From the NCBI RefSeq assembly GCF_000576425.1, contig NZ_KK069996.1:108650-172649 (forward strand): 64,000 bases of DNA, written 5' to 3'. The notes beneath the pieces are model-generated. The model searched no databases. It had not been told where the DNA came from and was given only the letters and a program-made list of their open reading frames with translations. Numbering within the stretch: position 1 is the first letter of the stretch; each line of letters begins with the position of its first letter. Positions 1 through 10,151 of the stretch are shown piece by piece. A program made the position numbers and the translations under genes. The stretch comes from Brachybacterium phenoliresistens (lineage in GTDB: Bacteria; Actinomycetota; Actinomycetes; Actinomycetales; Dermabacteraceae).

Positions 1-51
1 GGCTGGAGCTACGGAGTGATCGAGCTGGACGGCCAGCTCGAGGACGCCTGA
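1..51 (+). CDS. 3' end of an unidentified gene (partial)
   Basis: The last 16 codons of an open frame run into the window from the left and stop at TGA (49-51); the visible C-terminus reads GWSYGVIELDGQLEDA. That is too little to name a family. A strong hairpin follows at 67-100, consistent with a real gene end. Confidence 0.6.
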   Translation, partial: GWSYGVIELDGQLEDA

Positions 52-66
52 TCCCCTGACGAGCCC

Positions 67-100
67 GGGCGGGAGGCACGCGCATCGCGGCCTCCCGCCC
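67..100. terminator. Hairpin terminator after the partial gene
   Basis: GGGCGGGAGGC (67-77) pairs perfectly with GCCTCCCGCCC (90-100) around a 12-nt loop, between the first stop codon and the next start. There is no U-tract, as is usual in high-GC actinomycetes. Confidence 0.65.
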
Positions 101-141
101 TCGCTGCGCCCACCATCCGCGACCCCGGAGGACCCGCCCGC

Positions 142-1437
142 ATGACCGAGACCCTCTCCTGGGCGCAGGCCCGCCGGATCGCGCTGCGCTCCCAGGGCAT
201 CGGCCCGGCCCGCCGGACGGTCGTGCCCGGCCCCGCCGCCAGCCGGCGCGCCCTGGACCGCACCCTCGAACGCACCCACCTGCTGCAGATCGACTCCGTC
301 AACGTCTTCGCCCGGGCCCACCACATGCCCGTGTTCACGCGCACCGGCAGCTGGGACACCACGGTTCTCGAGACGGCGTCCCGTCCCGGCCCCGGACGGC
401 GCGTCCGCGAGGCCCTCGCGCACGAGGCCGCCTATGCCACGCCCGCGGTCCACGCCCTGCTGGCCTTCCGCCGCGCCCGGGCCGCGCACCGCGACTGGGG
501 CGCGGTCCGCCGCGCCGCCGAGCAGTCCCCGCACCTGTTCGAGGGGATCCTCCGGACCATCGCCGAGCACGGCCCCCTCAGCGCGGCGGCGATCTCCCGC
601 CACCTCGGCGACCACGATCGCGGAGAGGGGTGGGGCTGGCGGCGCACGGAGAGCCAGTGGGCGGTCGAGTACCTCTTCCGCTCCGGGGCGCTGGACTGCG
701 TCGGGCGCAACGAGCGCTTCGAGCGGCTGTACCTCCCGGCCCCGGAGGCACCGGACGGCCCCGTCGACCCGGGCACCGATGCGGCTGAGGACCCCGCCGC
801 GGTGCTCTCGCTGACCTCGCTCGCCGCCCGGGCGCTCGGCATCGCCGATGCCGGCGCGATCGCGGACTACTTCCGCCTGCGGGTCGGGGAGGTGCGCCCG
901 GCGATCACCCGCCTGCTGGCCGACGGCGAGCTGCGCGAGGTCGAGGTCGGCCTGCCGGAGGGACCCCGCCGCCTTCTGCTGCACCGCGACGCGCCCCAGG
1001 GCTCCGCCCTGCGCGGCGCCGCCCTGGTGAGCCCCTTCGACCCGATCGCCTTCCATCGGCCCCGCCTGCGGGAGCTGTTCGACGTCGACTACACCATCGG
1101 GATCTACACCCCGGCGCAGCGCCGGACCACCGGCTACTACTCCCTGCTCCTCCTGCTGGGCGACCGCATCCCTGCTCGGGTGGACCTGCGCTCGGACCGG
1201 TCCCGCGGAGTGCTGGAGGTGCGCGGGACCTACGCCGAGCCCGCCCTGCGCACCCGGGCCCGCGAACGCCCGGGGGCGGGGACCATCGCCGGGGCGCTCG
1301 CCGCCGAGCTGTCCCGCGCCGCGACCTGGCAGGGGCTGGAGGAGATCGAGGTGCTCACGGGCCCGGGCACCGGGGACCTCTCCGCGGCCCTGCACGCGGA
1401 GGTCCGTGCGGCGTCCGCGGCGGGCATCCCGTCCTGA
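142..1437 (+). CDS. YcaQ-family DNA glycosylase (winged-helix, crosslink repair type)
   Basis: The 431-residue product matches the YcaQ/AlkX family (HTH_42, formerly DUF1006), whose characterised members unhook DNA interstrand crosslinks and excise alkylated purines. Visible hallmarks are the N-terminal winged-helix region, LLQIDSVNVFARAHHMPVF at about residues 47-65 containing the catalytic-type QID (49-51, family pattern Q-x-D), the HEAAYATP stretch around residue 94, and a C-terminal region with SPFDPIAFHRPRLRELFDVDY. Length fits the family. GGAGGA lies 9 nt before the ATG. It is a single-gene unit between a terminator and the secA promoter. Family assignment is firm; the exact lesion repaired is inferred. 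Confidence 0.85.
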   Translation: MTETLSWAQARRIALRSQGIGPARRTVVPGPAASRRALDRTLERTHLLQIDSVNVFARAHHMPVFTRTGSWDTTVLETASRPGPGRRVREALAHEAAYATPAVHALLAFRRARAAHRDWGAVRRAAEQSPHLFEGILRTIAEHGPLSAAAISRHLGDHDRGEGWGWRRTESQWAVEYLFRSGALDCVGRNERFERLYLPAPEAPDGPVDPGTDAAEDPAAVLSLTSLAARALGIADAGAIADYFRLRVGEVRPAITRLLADGELREVEVGLPEGPRRLLLHRDAPQGSALRGAALVSPFDPIAFHRPRLRELFDVDYTIGIYTPAQRRTTGYYSLLLLLGDRIPARVDLRSDRSRGVLEVRGTYAEPALRTRARERPGAGTIAGALAAELSRAATWQGLEEIEVLTGPGTGDLSAALHAEVRAASAAGIPS

Positions 1438-1476
1438 CGGGGGACGGACCGGGCTCACGCCCAGGCTCGTGACGAC

Positions 1477-1482
1477 TACGAT
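1477..1482 (+). promoter_or_regulatory. -10 element of secA
   Basis: TACGAT fits actinobacterial TANNNT and would start transcription near 1489, giving a leader of about 46 nt before the preferred GTG start at 1536. No convincing -35 is visible. Confidence 0.45.
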
Positions 1483-1535
1483 GTGACAGGCATGAACCGT
1501 CCGGCGAGACGTTTCCAGACGAAATGGGAGTACCT

Positions 1536-4442
<2,907 letters not shown>

Positions 4443-4515
4443 CGCGGTGCGAGCCGCCGCGGCGGGACGCAGACCTGCGGGGACCTGACCCGGCGGGCGC
4501 GACCCGGGCAGAGGG

Positions 4516-4545
4516 AAGGCCCGGCACCTGGGGGTGCCGGGCCTT
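4516..4545. terminator. Bidirectional terminator between secA and the Rv3235-like gene
   Basis: AAGGCCCGGCACC (4516-4528) pairs with GGTGCCGGGCCTT (4533-4545) around TGGG. The stem ends in A/T on both sides, so it can work for both convergent transcripts. Confidence 0.85.
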
Positions 4546-4563
4546 CGCGCGCCGATCGCCGGG

Positions 4564-4968
4564 TCATCCGATCTCCAGCACCGTGACGCGCCAGCCGGTG
4601 TGCCGCAGCTCCCAGCGCATGGCGAGGAAGCGGGCGCGCCCCACCTCGCGCAGCACGGCGCTGGCCTCGACGGTGCGCTCGTCGACCACGCACACCCGCA
4701 CCCCGGTGACGGCGATGCGCAGGGCCGAGGGGTCGCGCGGCGTCGACGTCCCTCTCAGACGCCGGGTCAGCGAGGCGCGCCGGGCCAGCATGGCCGAGAT
4801 CTCCGGCGTGACGACGCGGGACAGAGCGGTGACCGGGCGGGCGTCGCGGACGATCTCGACGGCGCTGCGCGCGACGGCCTCGACCATCGGCGCGACGCTG
4901 CGCGGGTCCTCGGGGGCGATCCCGGGGCGTCCGGGTGCCGTCTGGAGGCGCTGGTCGGTGGCGGTCAT
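4564..4968 (-). CDS. Rv3235-family protein (DUF6459-like)
   Basis: The 134-residue product ends in a conserved-looking block (VRVCVVDERTVEASAVLRE, then MRWELRHTGWRVTVLEIG) that I recognise as the Rv3235 family found beside secA in actinobacteria; its function is unknown. The N-terminal half is helical and lacks a signal peptide, so it is probably cytosolic. AGGAGGT lies 4 nt before the ATG, and that ATG overlaps the stop of the upstream LysM gene (ATGA), so the two are translationally coupled. Conserved position beside secA suggests a role at the envelope or in secretion, but this is inference. Confidence 0.75.
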   Translation of the reverse strand: MTATDQRLQTAPGRPGIAPEDPRSVAPMVEAVARSAVEIVRDARPVTALSRVVTPEISAMLARRASLTRRLRGTSTPRDPSALRIAVTGVRVCVVDERTVEASAVLREVGRARFLAMRWELRHTGWRVTVLEIG

Positions 4969-5990
4969 GAGACCTCCTGATCTCGGGTGTCCTGCGTGGA
5001 GGGGGCGGGCTGATCCGGGGTGCCGGGACCCTCGCCGATCCCGGCGGGGATGACGAGCACCTGCCCGGGGTGGATGAGGTCGGGATCCGAGCCGATGGTC
5101 GCGGAGTTGGCGCGGTAGAGCTCGGGCCAGGCGGCGGCGATCTCCGCGGCGGGCTCGTCCTCGGGGCCGAGCAGATCGTCGGTGAGGGACCACAGGCTGT
5201 CCCCGGGGTGCACCGTGACGGTGCGCTGCTGAGGGGCGGGGGACGCGGGCTCGGGAGCCGGTGCGACCCAGCCGAGGCCGGGCGGCGTCTCGTCGGGGTC
5301 GGCGGCGACCTCTGACGATGAGGACGCGGCGTCGTCCCGGCGGTCGCGCGGCACGGATTCCCCATCGGCCGGCACGGCCTCGCCGTCGGCTGGGACGGCC
5401 TCCCCGTCGGCCGGAACAGGAGCGAGCTCCGCGGCGGCACCCGCCCGCACCATGTGCGAGGGATGCGCGGCCTCGAGGAGCGGCTCCGACATCGCCGGCG
5501 CCGAGGCCGCGGTGCCCACGGTCTGCGCCGTCGCGCTCGGGGCGCTCGGGGTGCTGGGCGGATCCTCCCAGGACGAGGGATCCATGGCGAGCGCGGGGCC
5601 CAGGGCGAGGGAGCCGACGGCGGTCGCGGTGGCGGCGCCCAGGGCGACGCGGCGGGCCAGGGCCGGGGCCAGCAGGCGCAGGACCTGCAGGCTGGCGCGG
5701 CCGCTCAGCCGTCCGTGGCGACCGCGGGCGAGGGCCGCCAGAGCCCAGATCAGCGTCAGGTACCCGCAGAAGGCGGTGGCGGCCAGCCCCACCAGGGCCA
5801 GCAGGGAGGCGGTCATCGCCTGGGTGCCGGCGCCCGCGAGCGCCGCAGGGCCGAAGGAACGCGCGCAGAGCAGCGCAGCGGCGCCGGCCGCGGCGGCGAG
5901 CACGCTGAGCAGGGCGTACGCCCCTCCTGTCGGACCGATCCCCGGCGAGGAGGGGCGTGCCGCGCGGCGGGGCGGTGCTGCCGAGGTCAT
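4965..5990 (-). CDS. Membrane-anchored LysM-domain protein
   Basis: The 341-residue product has two or three hydrophobic segments in the first 130 residues (around ALLSVLAAAAGAAALL and the next 60 residues), a long Pro/Ala/Ser-rich linker, and one C-terminal LysM domain (VHPGDSLWSLTDDLLG to DLIHPGQVLVIPAG). LysM binds peptidoglycan or related glycans, so the protein probably tethers the membrane to the wall. The linker holds three 21-bp repeats (5350-5412). I chose ATG 5990 (MTSAAPPRR) over longer in-frame starts because the extension crosses the promoter region. It is first in a two-gene operon with the Rv3235-like gene. Confidence 0.8.
   Translation of the reverse strand: MTSAAPPRRAARPSSPGIGPTGGAYALLSVLAAAAGAAALLCARSFGPAALAGAGTQAMTASLLALVGLAATAFCGYLTLIWALAALARGRHGRLSGRASLQVLRLLAPALARRVALGAATATAVGSLALGPALAMDPSSWEDPPSTPSAPSATAQTVGTAASAPAMSEPLLEAAHPSHMVRAGAAAELAPVPADGEAVPADGEAVPADGESVPRDRRDDAASSSSEVAADPDETPPGLGWVAPAPEPASPAPQQRTVTVHPGDSLWSLTDDLLGPEDEPAAEIAAAWPELYRANSATIGSDPDLIHPGQVLVIPAGIGEGPGTPDQPAPSTQDTRDQEVS
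5350..5412. repeat. Three 21-bp in-frame repeats in the LysM protein linker
   Basis: Units start at 5350, 5371 and 5392, each encoding a seven-residue VPADGE(A/S) module in the linker of the LysM protein. Copies differ at a few bases, so the array is ageing rather than freshly expanded. Confidence 0.8.
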
Positions 5991-6049
5991 GCGAGCCGTC
6001 CTGGAACAGGAACGTGCCGTTCGGCATCGGTCGGACGCGGAGGCTGTCG

Positions 6050-6079
6050 TTTGATGCAGTTTGATGTCATGTGATGCAC
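6050..6079. repeat. Three 10-bp AT-rich direct repeats between divergent genes
   Basis: TTTGATGCAG (6050), TTTGATGTCA (6060) and TGTGATGCAC (6070) stand head to tail at exactly 10 bp, in the 187-bp divergent region between the LysM gene and the Sm-like gene. The stretch is far less GC-rich than its surroundings. One-turn spacing fits cooperative binding of a small HTH monomer. Confidence 0.6.
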
Positions 6080-6164
6080 AGTACGGCGATGTGCGGAGTC
6101 CGGCAAGCCCCCGGATTCCGGGGAGGGGGATCTGCGTCGCGGACGGCGGCCGGAGCGAGGTCGC

Positions 6165-6170
6165 TACAGT
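6165..6170 (+). promoter_or_regulatory. -10 box, probable leaderless start of the Sm-like gene
   Basis: TACAGT lies 7 bp before the ATG at 6178, so the expected transcription start falls at or next to the A of the start codon. Confidence 0.6.
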
Positions 6171-6177
6171 GGCCCCC

Positions 6178-6726
6178 ATGAGCATGGAGAGGATGTTCGA
6201 CGATCTCGAGGGTCGGTTCGAGCACCTCGAGTCGCTCGACATGCGCGCCATGTCCGACGAGCTCGCCCGGGCCGAGCGCGCGCAGGTGAGCCTGGCCGAT
6301 CGCTTCCGTGGGGCGGCCGGGAGGGTGGTGCGGATCCACCTCGCTGCGGACCTCGTGGTCGAGGGGGCGATCGAGGATTCGGGGGAGGAGTGGGTGCGTC
6401 TGCGCCCCTCCGGGGAGGGCGGCATCGCCCTGGTGCCGATGTCCAGGATCTCCCTGGTCGAAGGGCTCCCGCAGCGGGCGAGGCCGGTCTCGGACACCGT
6501 GGGCCGGCGCCCCTACGGCATCGGGCACGAGCTGCGGGGCATCGCCCGGGACCGCTCGCTGGTGCGCCTGCGCACCGACGCCGGGACCTGCCACGGACGG
6601 CTGCGGGCGGTGGGGGCCGATGCCCTGGACCTGCGTACCTCTCCCACCGGGGAGGCGGTGCGGGTCAGCGCCGGCCGCGACGTGCTGGTGCCGTTCTCCG
6701 CGCTCGTCCTGGTGCAGGTGCTCTGA
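6178..6726 (+). CDS. Conserved actinobacterial protein with two Sm-like repeats
   Basis: The 182-residue product begins with a charged helix (MFDDLEGRFEHLESLDMRAMSDELARAE as a pattern, about residues 5-32) followed by two related beta-rich segments: about residues 43-95 (VVRIHLAADLVVEG, ending LVPMSRISLVEGL) and about 122-181 (LVRLRTDAGTCHGR, ending LVPFSALVLVQVL). Each resembles an LSm/SH3-like barrel strand order, suggesting an internal duplication. There is no signal peptide or membrane segment. Start chosen at ATG 6178 by promoter position; GTG 6169 in frame would sit inside the -10 box. Function unknown; it is divergent from the LysM operon. Confidence 0.7.
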   Translation: MSMERMFDDLEGRFEHLESLDMRAMSDELARAERAQVSLADRFRGAAGRVVRIHLAADLVVEGAIEDSGEEWVRLRPSGEGGIALVPMSRISLVEGLPQRARPVSDTVGRRPYGIGHELRGIARDRSLVRLRTDAGTCHGRLRAVGADALDLRTSPTGEAVRVSAGRDVLVPFSALVLVQVL

Positions 6727-6765
6727 GCCGGACGGGGGCCCGCGCCGGGCGCGGGCGGGCGGAGG

Positions 6766-7008
6766 TCAGCGGGAGGTGCGCTCGCCGGCGGAGGACTCGG
6801 CGGCTCGTTCCTGCTCGAGCAGGGTGCGCGTCTCGGCGTAGCTGCGCTGGATGTAGTCCTCGAGCTCGGAGATCTCGACCCGCCACTGCCCCCGGCCGCC
6901 GACCTTGATGGCGCGCAGCTCCCCGGAGCGCACCAGGGCGTAGGCCTGGGACGCGGAGATGGACAGCGATTCCGCCACATCGGACAGCGGGATGAACCGT
7001 GGGGGCAT
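6766..7008 (-). CDS. Small HTH DNA-binding protein (excisionase/BldC-like HTH_17)
   Basis: The 80-residue protein has a MerR/excisionase-type winged HTH near its N-terminus (FIPLSDVAESLSISASQAY, ALVRSGELRAIKV, GRGQWRVEISELEDYI), followed by a charged helical tail. Small actinobacterial proteins of this fold (for example BldC) bind AT-rich direct repeats cooperatively; whether this one does is untested, but three 10-bp direct repeats lie 0.7 kb away. GAGGAG is 5 nt before the ATG. No integrase or phage gene is nearby, so a true excisionase role is unlikely. It is divergent from the cpaB-tadZ operon. Confidence 0.8.
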   Translation of the reverse strand: MPPRFIPLSDVAESLSISASQAYALVRSGELRAIKVGGRGQWRVEISELEDYIQRSYAETRTLLEQERAAESSAGERTSR

Positions 7009-7130
7009 CTGGACTCCTCGGGGTCGGGCACGCCCATTGTCGCACCTCCGGGCCCGCGGGAGGAGGCGACGAGCGCCCGCGCGTCCCTCCTGCGACGCGC
7101 TCGCCTGCGCATTCTCCGCGAGCGCGGCAG

Positions 7131-7183
7131 TTGTCCACAGCCGATGACCACCGGGCCCGCCCGCCTGCGGGCTCGTCTACCCT
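7131..7183 (+). promoter_or_regulatory. Promoter of the cpaB-tadZ operon with TTGTCCACA box
   Basis: TTGTCCACA (7131-7139) begins exactly 47 bp before the -10 box TACCCT (7178-7183). No -35 hexamer is recognisable, as if an activator replaces it. The same geometry occurs upstream of tadA and of the terminal HNH gene. The leader to the cpaB ATG is about 65 nt. Confidence 0.6.
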
Positions 7184-7254
7184 CGAACCAGCGCGGCCCG
7201 CCGCGCCCGTCCCCGCCCCTGGCCGTCACGCCGCGGCCGTCCCCGGAGGTCCCG

Positions 7255-7902
7255 ATGACCGATGCCGCCCCCGCCCCCGCAACGATGCGCCTGCGGAGAC
7301 CCCGCTGGAAGGACCCGCGCCTGGTGGTCGGCATCGCCCTGGTGCTGCTGAGCATCCTGCTCGGCTCCGTGCTCGTCTCCCGCCTGGCCGAGACGACCAC
7401 CGTCCTCGCCGCCCGCGTGGACATCGTTCCCGGCGACGTCATCACCGCCGACAAGCTCACGTCTGTGGACGTGCGCCTCGGAGAGCTCGAGGGCCTCTAC
7501 GTCCGCGATCTCGAGGCGATCCCCGAGGGGTCCGTGGCCATGCAGACGGTCCGCTCCGGGGAGCTGCTGACCGTCTCCGCGGTGGGGCAGGGCACGGAGG
7601 TTCCGCTGCGTCCCGTCGTGCTGCCCGTCGAGGAGTCGGTCGCGCAGTCCGTCGCGCCCGGCGGGCAGGTCGAGCTGTGGCGCACCCGCGAGGGGATCGA
7701 CGGCGCCCCGCCCACCGCGGAGCTCCTCATCGACAGCGCCGTCGTGCGCCGGGTCGACGAGGGCAGCGCGATCGGGATGCGCTCGATGACCGTCGAGGTC
7801 CTCGTGCCCGCCGAGGACGTGCCGCTGGTCCTCGAGGCGCTGGCCGAGGACGCCCGGCTGGACGTCATCGGAGTCCCCGGCGCCCAGGGGGCGCGCTCAT
7901 GA
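7255..7902 (+). CDS. CpaB/RcpC-like SAF-domain protein, Flp/Tad pilus assembly
   Basis: The 215-residue product has one N-terminal membrane anchor (about residues 23-45, VVGIALVLLSILLGSVLVSRL) and an extracytoplasmic SAF domain starting at VLAARVDIVPGDVITADKLTSVDVRLGEL, the typical CpaB/RcpC layout. CpaB proteins guide or gate the Flp pilus. GGAGGT precedes the ATG by 4 nt, which fixes the start; longer frames run back into the promoter. Its stop overlaps the tadZ start (ATGA). It is separated by 11.5 kb from tadABC. Confidence 0.8.
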   Translation: MTDAAPAPATMRLRRPRWKDPRLVVGIALVLLSILLGSVLVSRLAETTTVLAARVDIVPGDVITADKLTSVDVRLGELEGLYVRDLEAIPEGSVAMQTVRSGELLTVSAVGQGTEVPLRPVVLPVEESVAQSVAPGGQVELWRTREGIDGAPPTAELLIDSAVVRRVDEGSAIGMRSMTVEVLVPAEDVPLVLEALAEDARLDVIGVPGAQGARS

Positions 7903-9110
7903 TCGACATCGTGCTGTGCGCCTCGGGGAGCGACGAGGTCCGCATCGTGCACGACCTCGCCCCGACGGGGTCCCGGGCACGGGTCGTCCGGCGCTGCGCG
8001 GATCTGGCGGAGACCCGCGGCGCCGCGGCCGCCGGGATCGGCGACGTCGTCGTCATCGACCTCACCGTGCGCGGCCTGGACCGCGATGCGATCGCGGATC
8101 TGCTGCGCACGGGCGCCGCCGTGGTGGGCCTGCGCCCCGACAGCGCCGCCCTGGGCCGCACCGACCTGGGGCTGCGCCACGTCGTCGACTCCTCCGCGTC
8201 GGTCGAGGAGATCCTCACGGCGATCGAGGCGGCCATCGGCGAGGACGAGGAGGAGGTCGACGCCTGGACCCAGGGTCCTCCGGCCGATCCCAGCGACGAC
8301 GAGCCGCGAGGCCGGATCCTCGTGGTGTGGGGACCCGCCGGAGCCCCGGGACGCTCGACCGTCGCCGTGAACCTCGCCGCGGAGGCCGCGGCCGCCGGGA
8401 CGGAGACGGTCCTGGTCGATGCCGACACCTACGCCCCGAGCCTCGCGCAGATGCTCGGCGTGCTGGAGGAGGCTCCCGGCCTCGTGGCCGCGTGCCGGGC
8501 GAGCGCCCGGGACACGCTGGATGCGCGGACGCTGGCCGGGCTTCTTCCCTCGCTGGGGCCGGGGCTGCGGCTGCTAACCGGGATCGGCGTCGCCGCCCGC
8601 TGGGCGGAGGTCCGGCCCAGCGGCCTGGACGGCGTGTGGTCCGCGCTGCGCCGCCGCGGCGGGCTCGTGATCGTCGACGTGGCCGCAAACCTCGAGGAGG
8701 ACGAGGAGCTCAGCTACGACACGAGCGCCCCGCAGCGCAACGGCGCCGCGCTCTCCGCCCTGCAGGCGGCCGACCAGGTGCTGGCCGTGGTCGATGCCGA
8801 GCCCGTCGGCATCACCCGGCTGATCCGCGAGCGCGAGCGGCTCGAGGAGCTCGGGGTGTCCGATCTGGCCGTCCTGGTCAACCGCACGACCTCCCTGATC
8901 CCGGCGCAGCGGCTGGAGGAGCTGCTGGCGGGGAGGATGCCGCTGGCGTCCCTGCACGCCCTGCCCGAGGACTCGGCCGCATGCCATCGCGCGGCCTGGG
9001 ACGGGGCGCTGCTGGCCGAATCCGCCCCGCGCAGCCCGCTGCGCCGTGCCCTGAAGGAGCTGGCCTGCTCGCCGCTGGTGCAGGGCGCGCCCGCCCGGGT
9101 GGCAGGATGA
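7899..9110 (+). CDS. TadZ/CpaE-like P-loop ATPase of the Flp pilus
   Basis: The 403-residue product has an N-terminal receiver-like region (about 1-120) and a ParA/MinD-like ATPase domain with a deviant Walker A, VWGPAGAPGRSTVAVNLA (around residue 145-162), in which Arg replaces the usual catalytic Lys, then LVDADTYAPSLAQMLG and VIVDVAANL. TadZ/CpaE proteins place the Tad machine at a cell pole. The GAPGR(S/T)T form is common in actinobacterial homologues. It overlaps cpaB by 4 nt and is followed 4 nt later by the DUF6912-like gene. Confidence 0.8.
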   Translation: MIDIVLCASGSDEVRIVHDLAPTGSRARVVRRCADLAETRGAAAAGIGDVVVIDLTVRGLDRDAIADLLRTGAAVVGLRPDSAALGRTDLGLRHVVDSSASVEEILTAIEAAIGEDEEEVDAWTQGPPADPSDDEPRGRILVVWGPAGAPGRSTVAVNLAAEAAAAGTETVLVDADTYAPSLAQMLGVLEEAPGLVAACRASARDTLDARTLAGLLPSLGPGLRLLTGIGVAARWAEVRPSGLDGVWSALRRRGGLVIVDVAANLEEDEELSYDTSAPQRNGAALSALQAADQVLAVVDAEPVGITRLIRERERLEELGVSDLAVLVNRTTSLIPAQRLEELLAGRMPLASLHALPEDSAACHRAAWDGALLAESAPRSPLRRALKELACSPLVQGAPARVAG

Positions 9111-9114
9111 GCGC

Positions 9115-9567
9115 ATGAGGATCTATCTGCCCGTGACCCCTGCCGAGCACGCCGCGCTGCGCTCCGGTGCCGGGGCCCTGGAGCTTCCTGCCGGACGCTC
9201 CGCCTGGGCCGTGCATGCCTCGGCGCGCACGGACCGCCCGGGGGAGGACCCCGAGGATCTCGAGTACGACGCCCTGCAGGACGCCGTGCACGTCGCCCTG
9301 ACCTCCGGCCCCCAGGAGGACCCGGATCGTCGCGCCCTGGTGGTGGCGGGGGACGTCCCCGACCGGGCCGTGGTCGAGTCCCCCGAGGAGGGCGGGGCCT
9401 ACGGCATCGAGCTCCCCGCGCCCGCCACGCTGCGGATCGCCGCCTTCCACGTGAGCGAGCTGGGGGCGCGCGCCGTCGAGGCCGACGACACGGACCCGGC
9501 CCTGCTGTGGTTCGACGCCAGCGAGGGCGCCGCGGCGCTGGACTACGCGGAGGCGCCGTCGCGGTAG
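9115..9567 (+). CDS. DUF6912-like conserved protein
   Basis: The 150-residue product begins MRIYLPVTPAEHAAL, includes AWAVHASAR, EDLEYDALQDAVHVAL and a C-terminal FHVSELGARAVEADDTDPALLWFD, which fits the actinobacterial DUF6912 family as I recall it; no function is known. It is acidic, with no signal or membrane segment. It follows tadZ by 4 nt, so it is probably in the same transcript. Its last 25 bp overlap the end of the convergent DUF2505 gene. Confidence 0.65.
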   Translation: MRIYLPVTPAEHAALRSGAGALELPAGRSAWAVHASARTDRPGEDPEDLEYDALQDAVHVALTSGPQEDPDRRALVVAGDVPDRAVVESPEEGGAYGIELPAPATLRIAAFHVSELGARAVEADDTDPALLWFDASEGAAALDYAEAPSR

Positions 9568-10049
9568 GTGCGGGCCGCCTTCTGCTCGGCCTTCAGCACG
9601 CGCGAGACGTACGGCATGGCCGCCTTCTCCAGACGCTTGCCGAGCACCGGGACCTTCGCGACGAGCTCGCCGTCGATCACGATGTCCGTGGTGCCCTCCG
9701 CGCCCGGGGTCATGGAGACCGAGGCGGTCATCGAGGCCGGGGTGCCGACCACGACGAGATGCGTGGTGCCGGTGCGGCTGCCGTCGGCCTGCGGGGCCGA
9801 CCACTGCTGGACCTCGCGCACCGTGATCGAGGAGCCCACGAAGGGGCGGGCGATGTCCGGGACGCGGTCGGTCGGCATGGAGAGGTCCGTCGAGACGGTG
9901 AACGCGGCCTGCACGTCGCCCTCCACGCTCGAGGACGCGTCCTGCGCGCCCAGCACCTCGCCGCGGACCGTCGCGTAGCGCGGATCGGCGTACATCGCGG
10001 CGACGTCCTGCGCGGGCATCGGCAGGCTCAGGGTCTCCGTCAGCTTCAT
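9543..10049 (-). CDS. DUF2505 family protein ([11 protein letters not shown]-like)
   Basis: The 168-residue product opens MKLTETLSLPMPAQDVAAMYADPRYATVR and continues with alternating strands to GKRLEKAAMPYVSRVLKAEQKAARTY, matching DUF2505, a helix-grip (SRPBCC-type) fold that may bind a hydrophobic ligand. GGAGGAAGAG precedes the ATG. Convergent with and overlapping the upstream gene; divergent from the PdtaS-type kinase. Confidence 0.8.
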   Translation of the reverse strand: MKLTETLSLPMPAQDVAAMYADPRYATVRGEVLGAQDASSSVEGDVQAAFTVSTDLSMPTDRVPDIARPFVGSSITVREVQQWSAPQADGSRTGTTHLVVVGTPASMTASVSMTPGAEGTTDIVIDGELVAKVPVLGKRLEKAAMPYVSRVLKAEQKAARTYRDGASA

Positions 10050-10139
10050 GGTCTCTTCCTCCAGCATCGGCGATGAGGCCAACTCTATGTGGCGATCGGG
10101 CCAACTCTATGCCAGGCACCGGCAGCTGCCGGGCGGCCC

Positions 10140-10145
10140 TAAGCT
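10140..10145 (+). promoter_or_regulatory. -10 box, probable leaderless start of the PdtaS-type kinase
   Basis: TAAGCT is followed by six bases and the ATG at 10152, placing the transcription start on the start codon. Confidence 0.65.
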
Positions 10146-10151
10146 GGTGGC

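Noticed and set aside
6766..7008. Phage excisionase
   Set aside because: The HTH type is shared with stand-alone actinobacterial regulators; no integrase, attachment site or phage gene is present.
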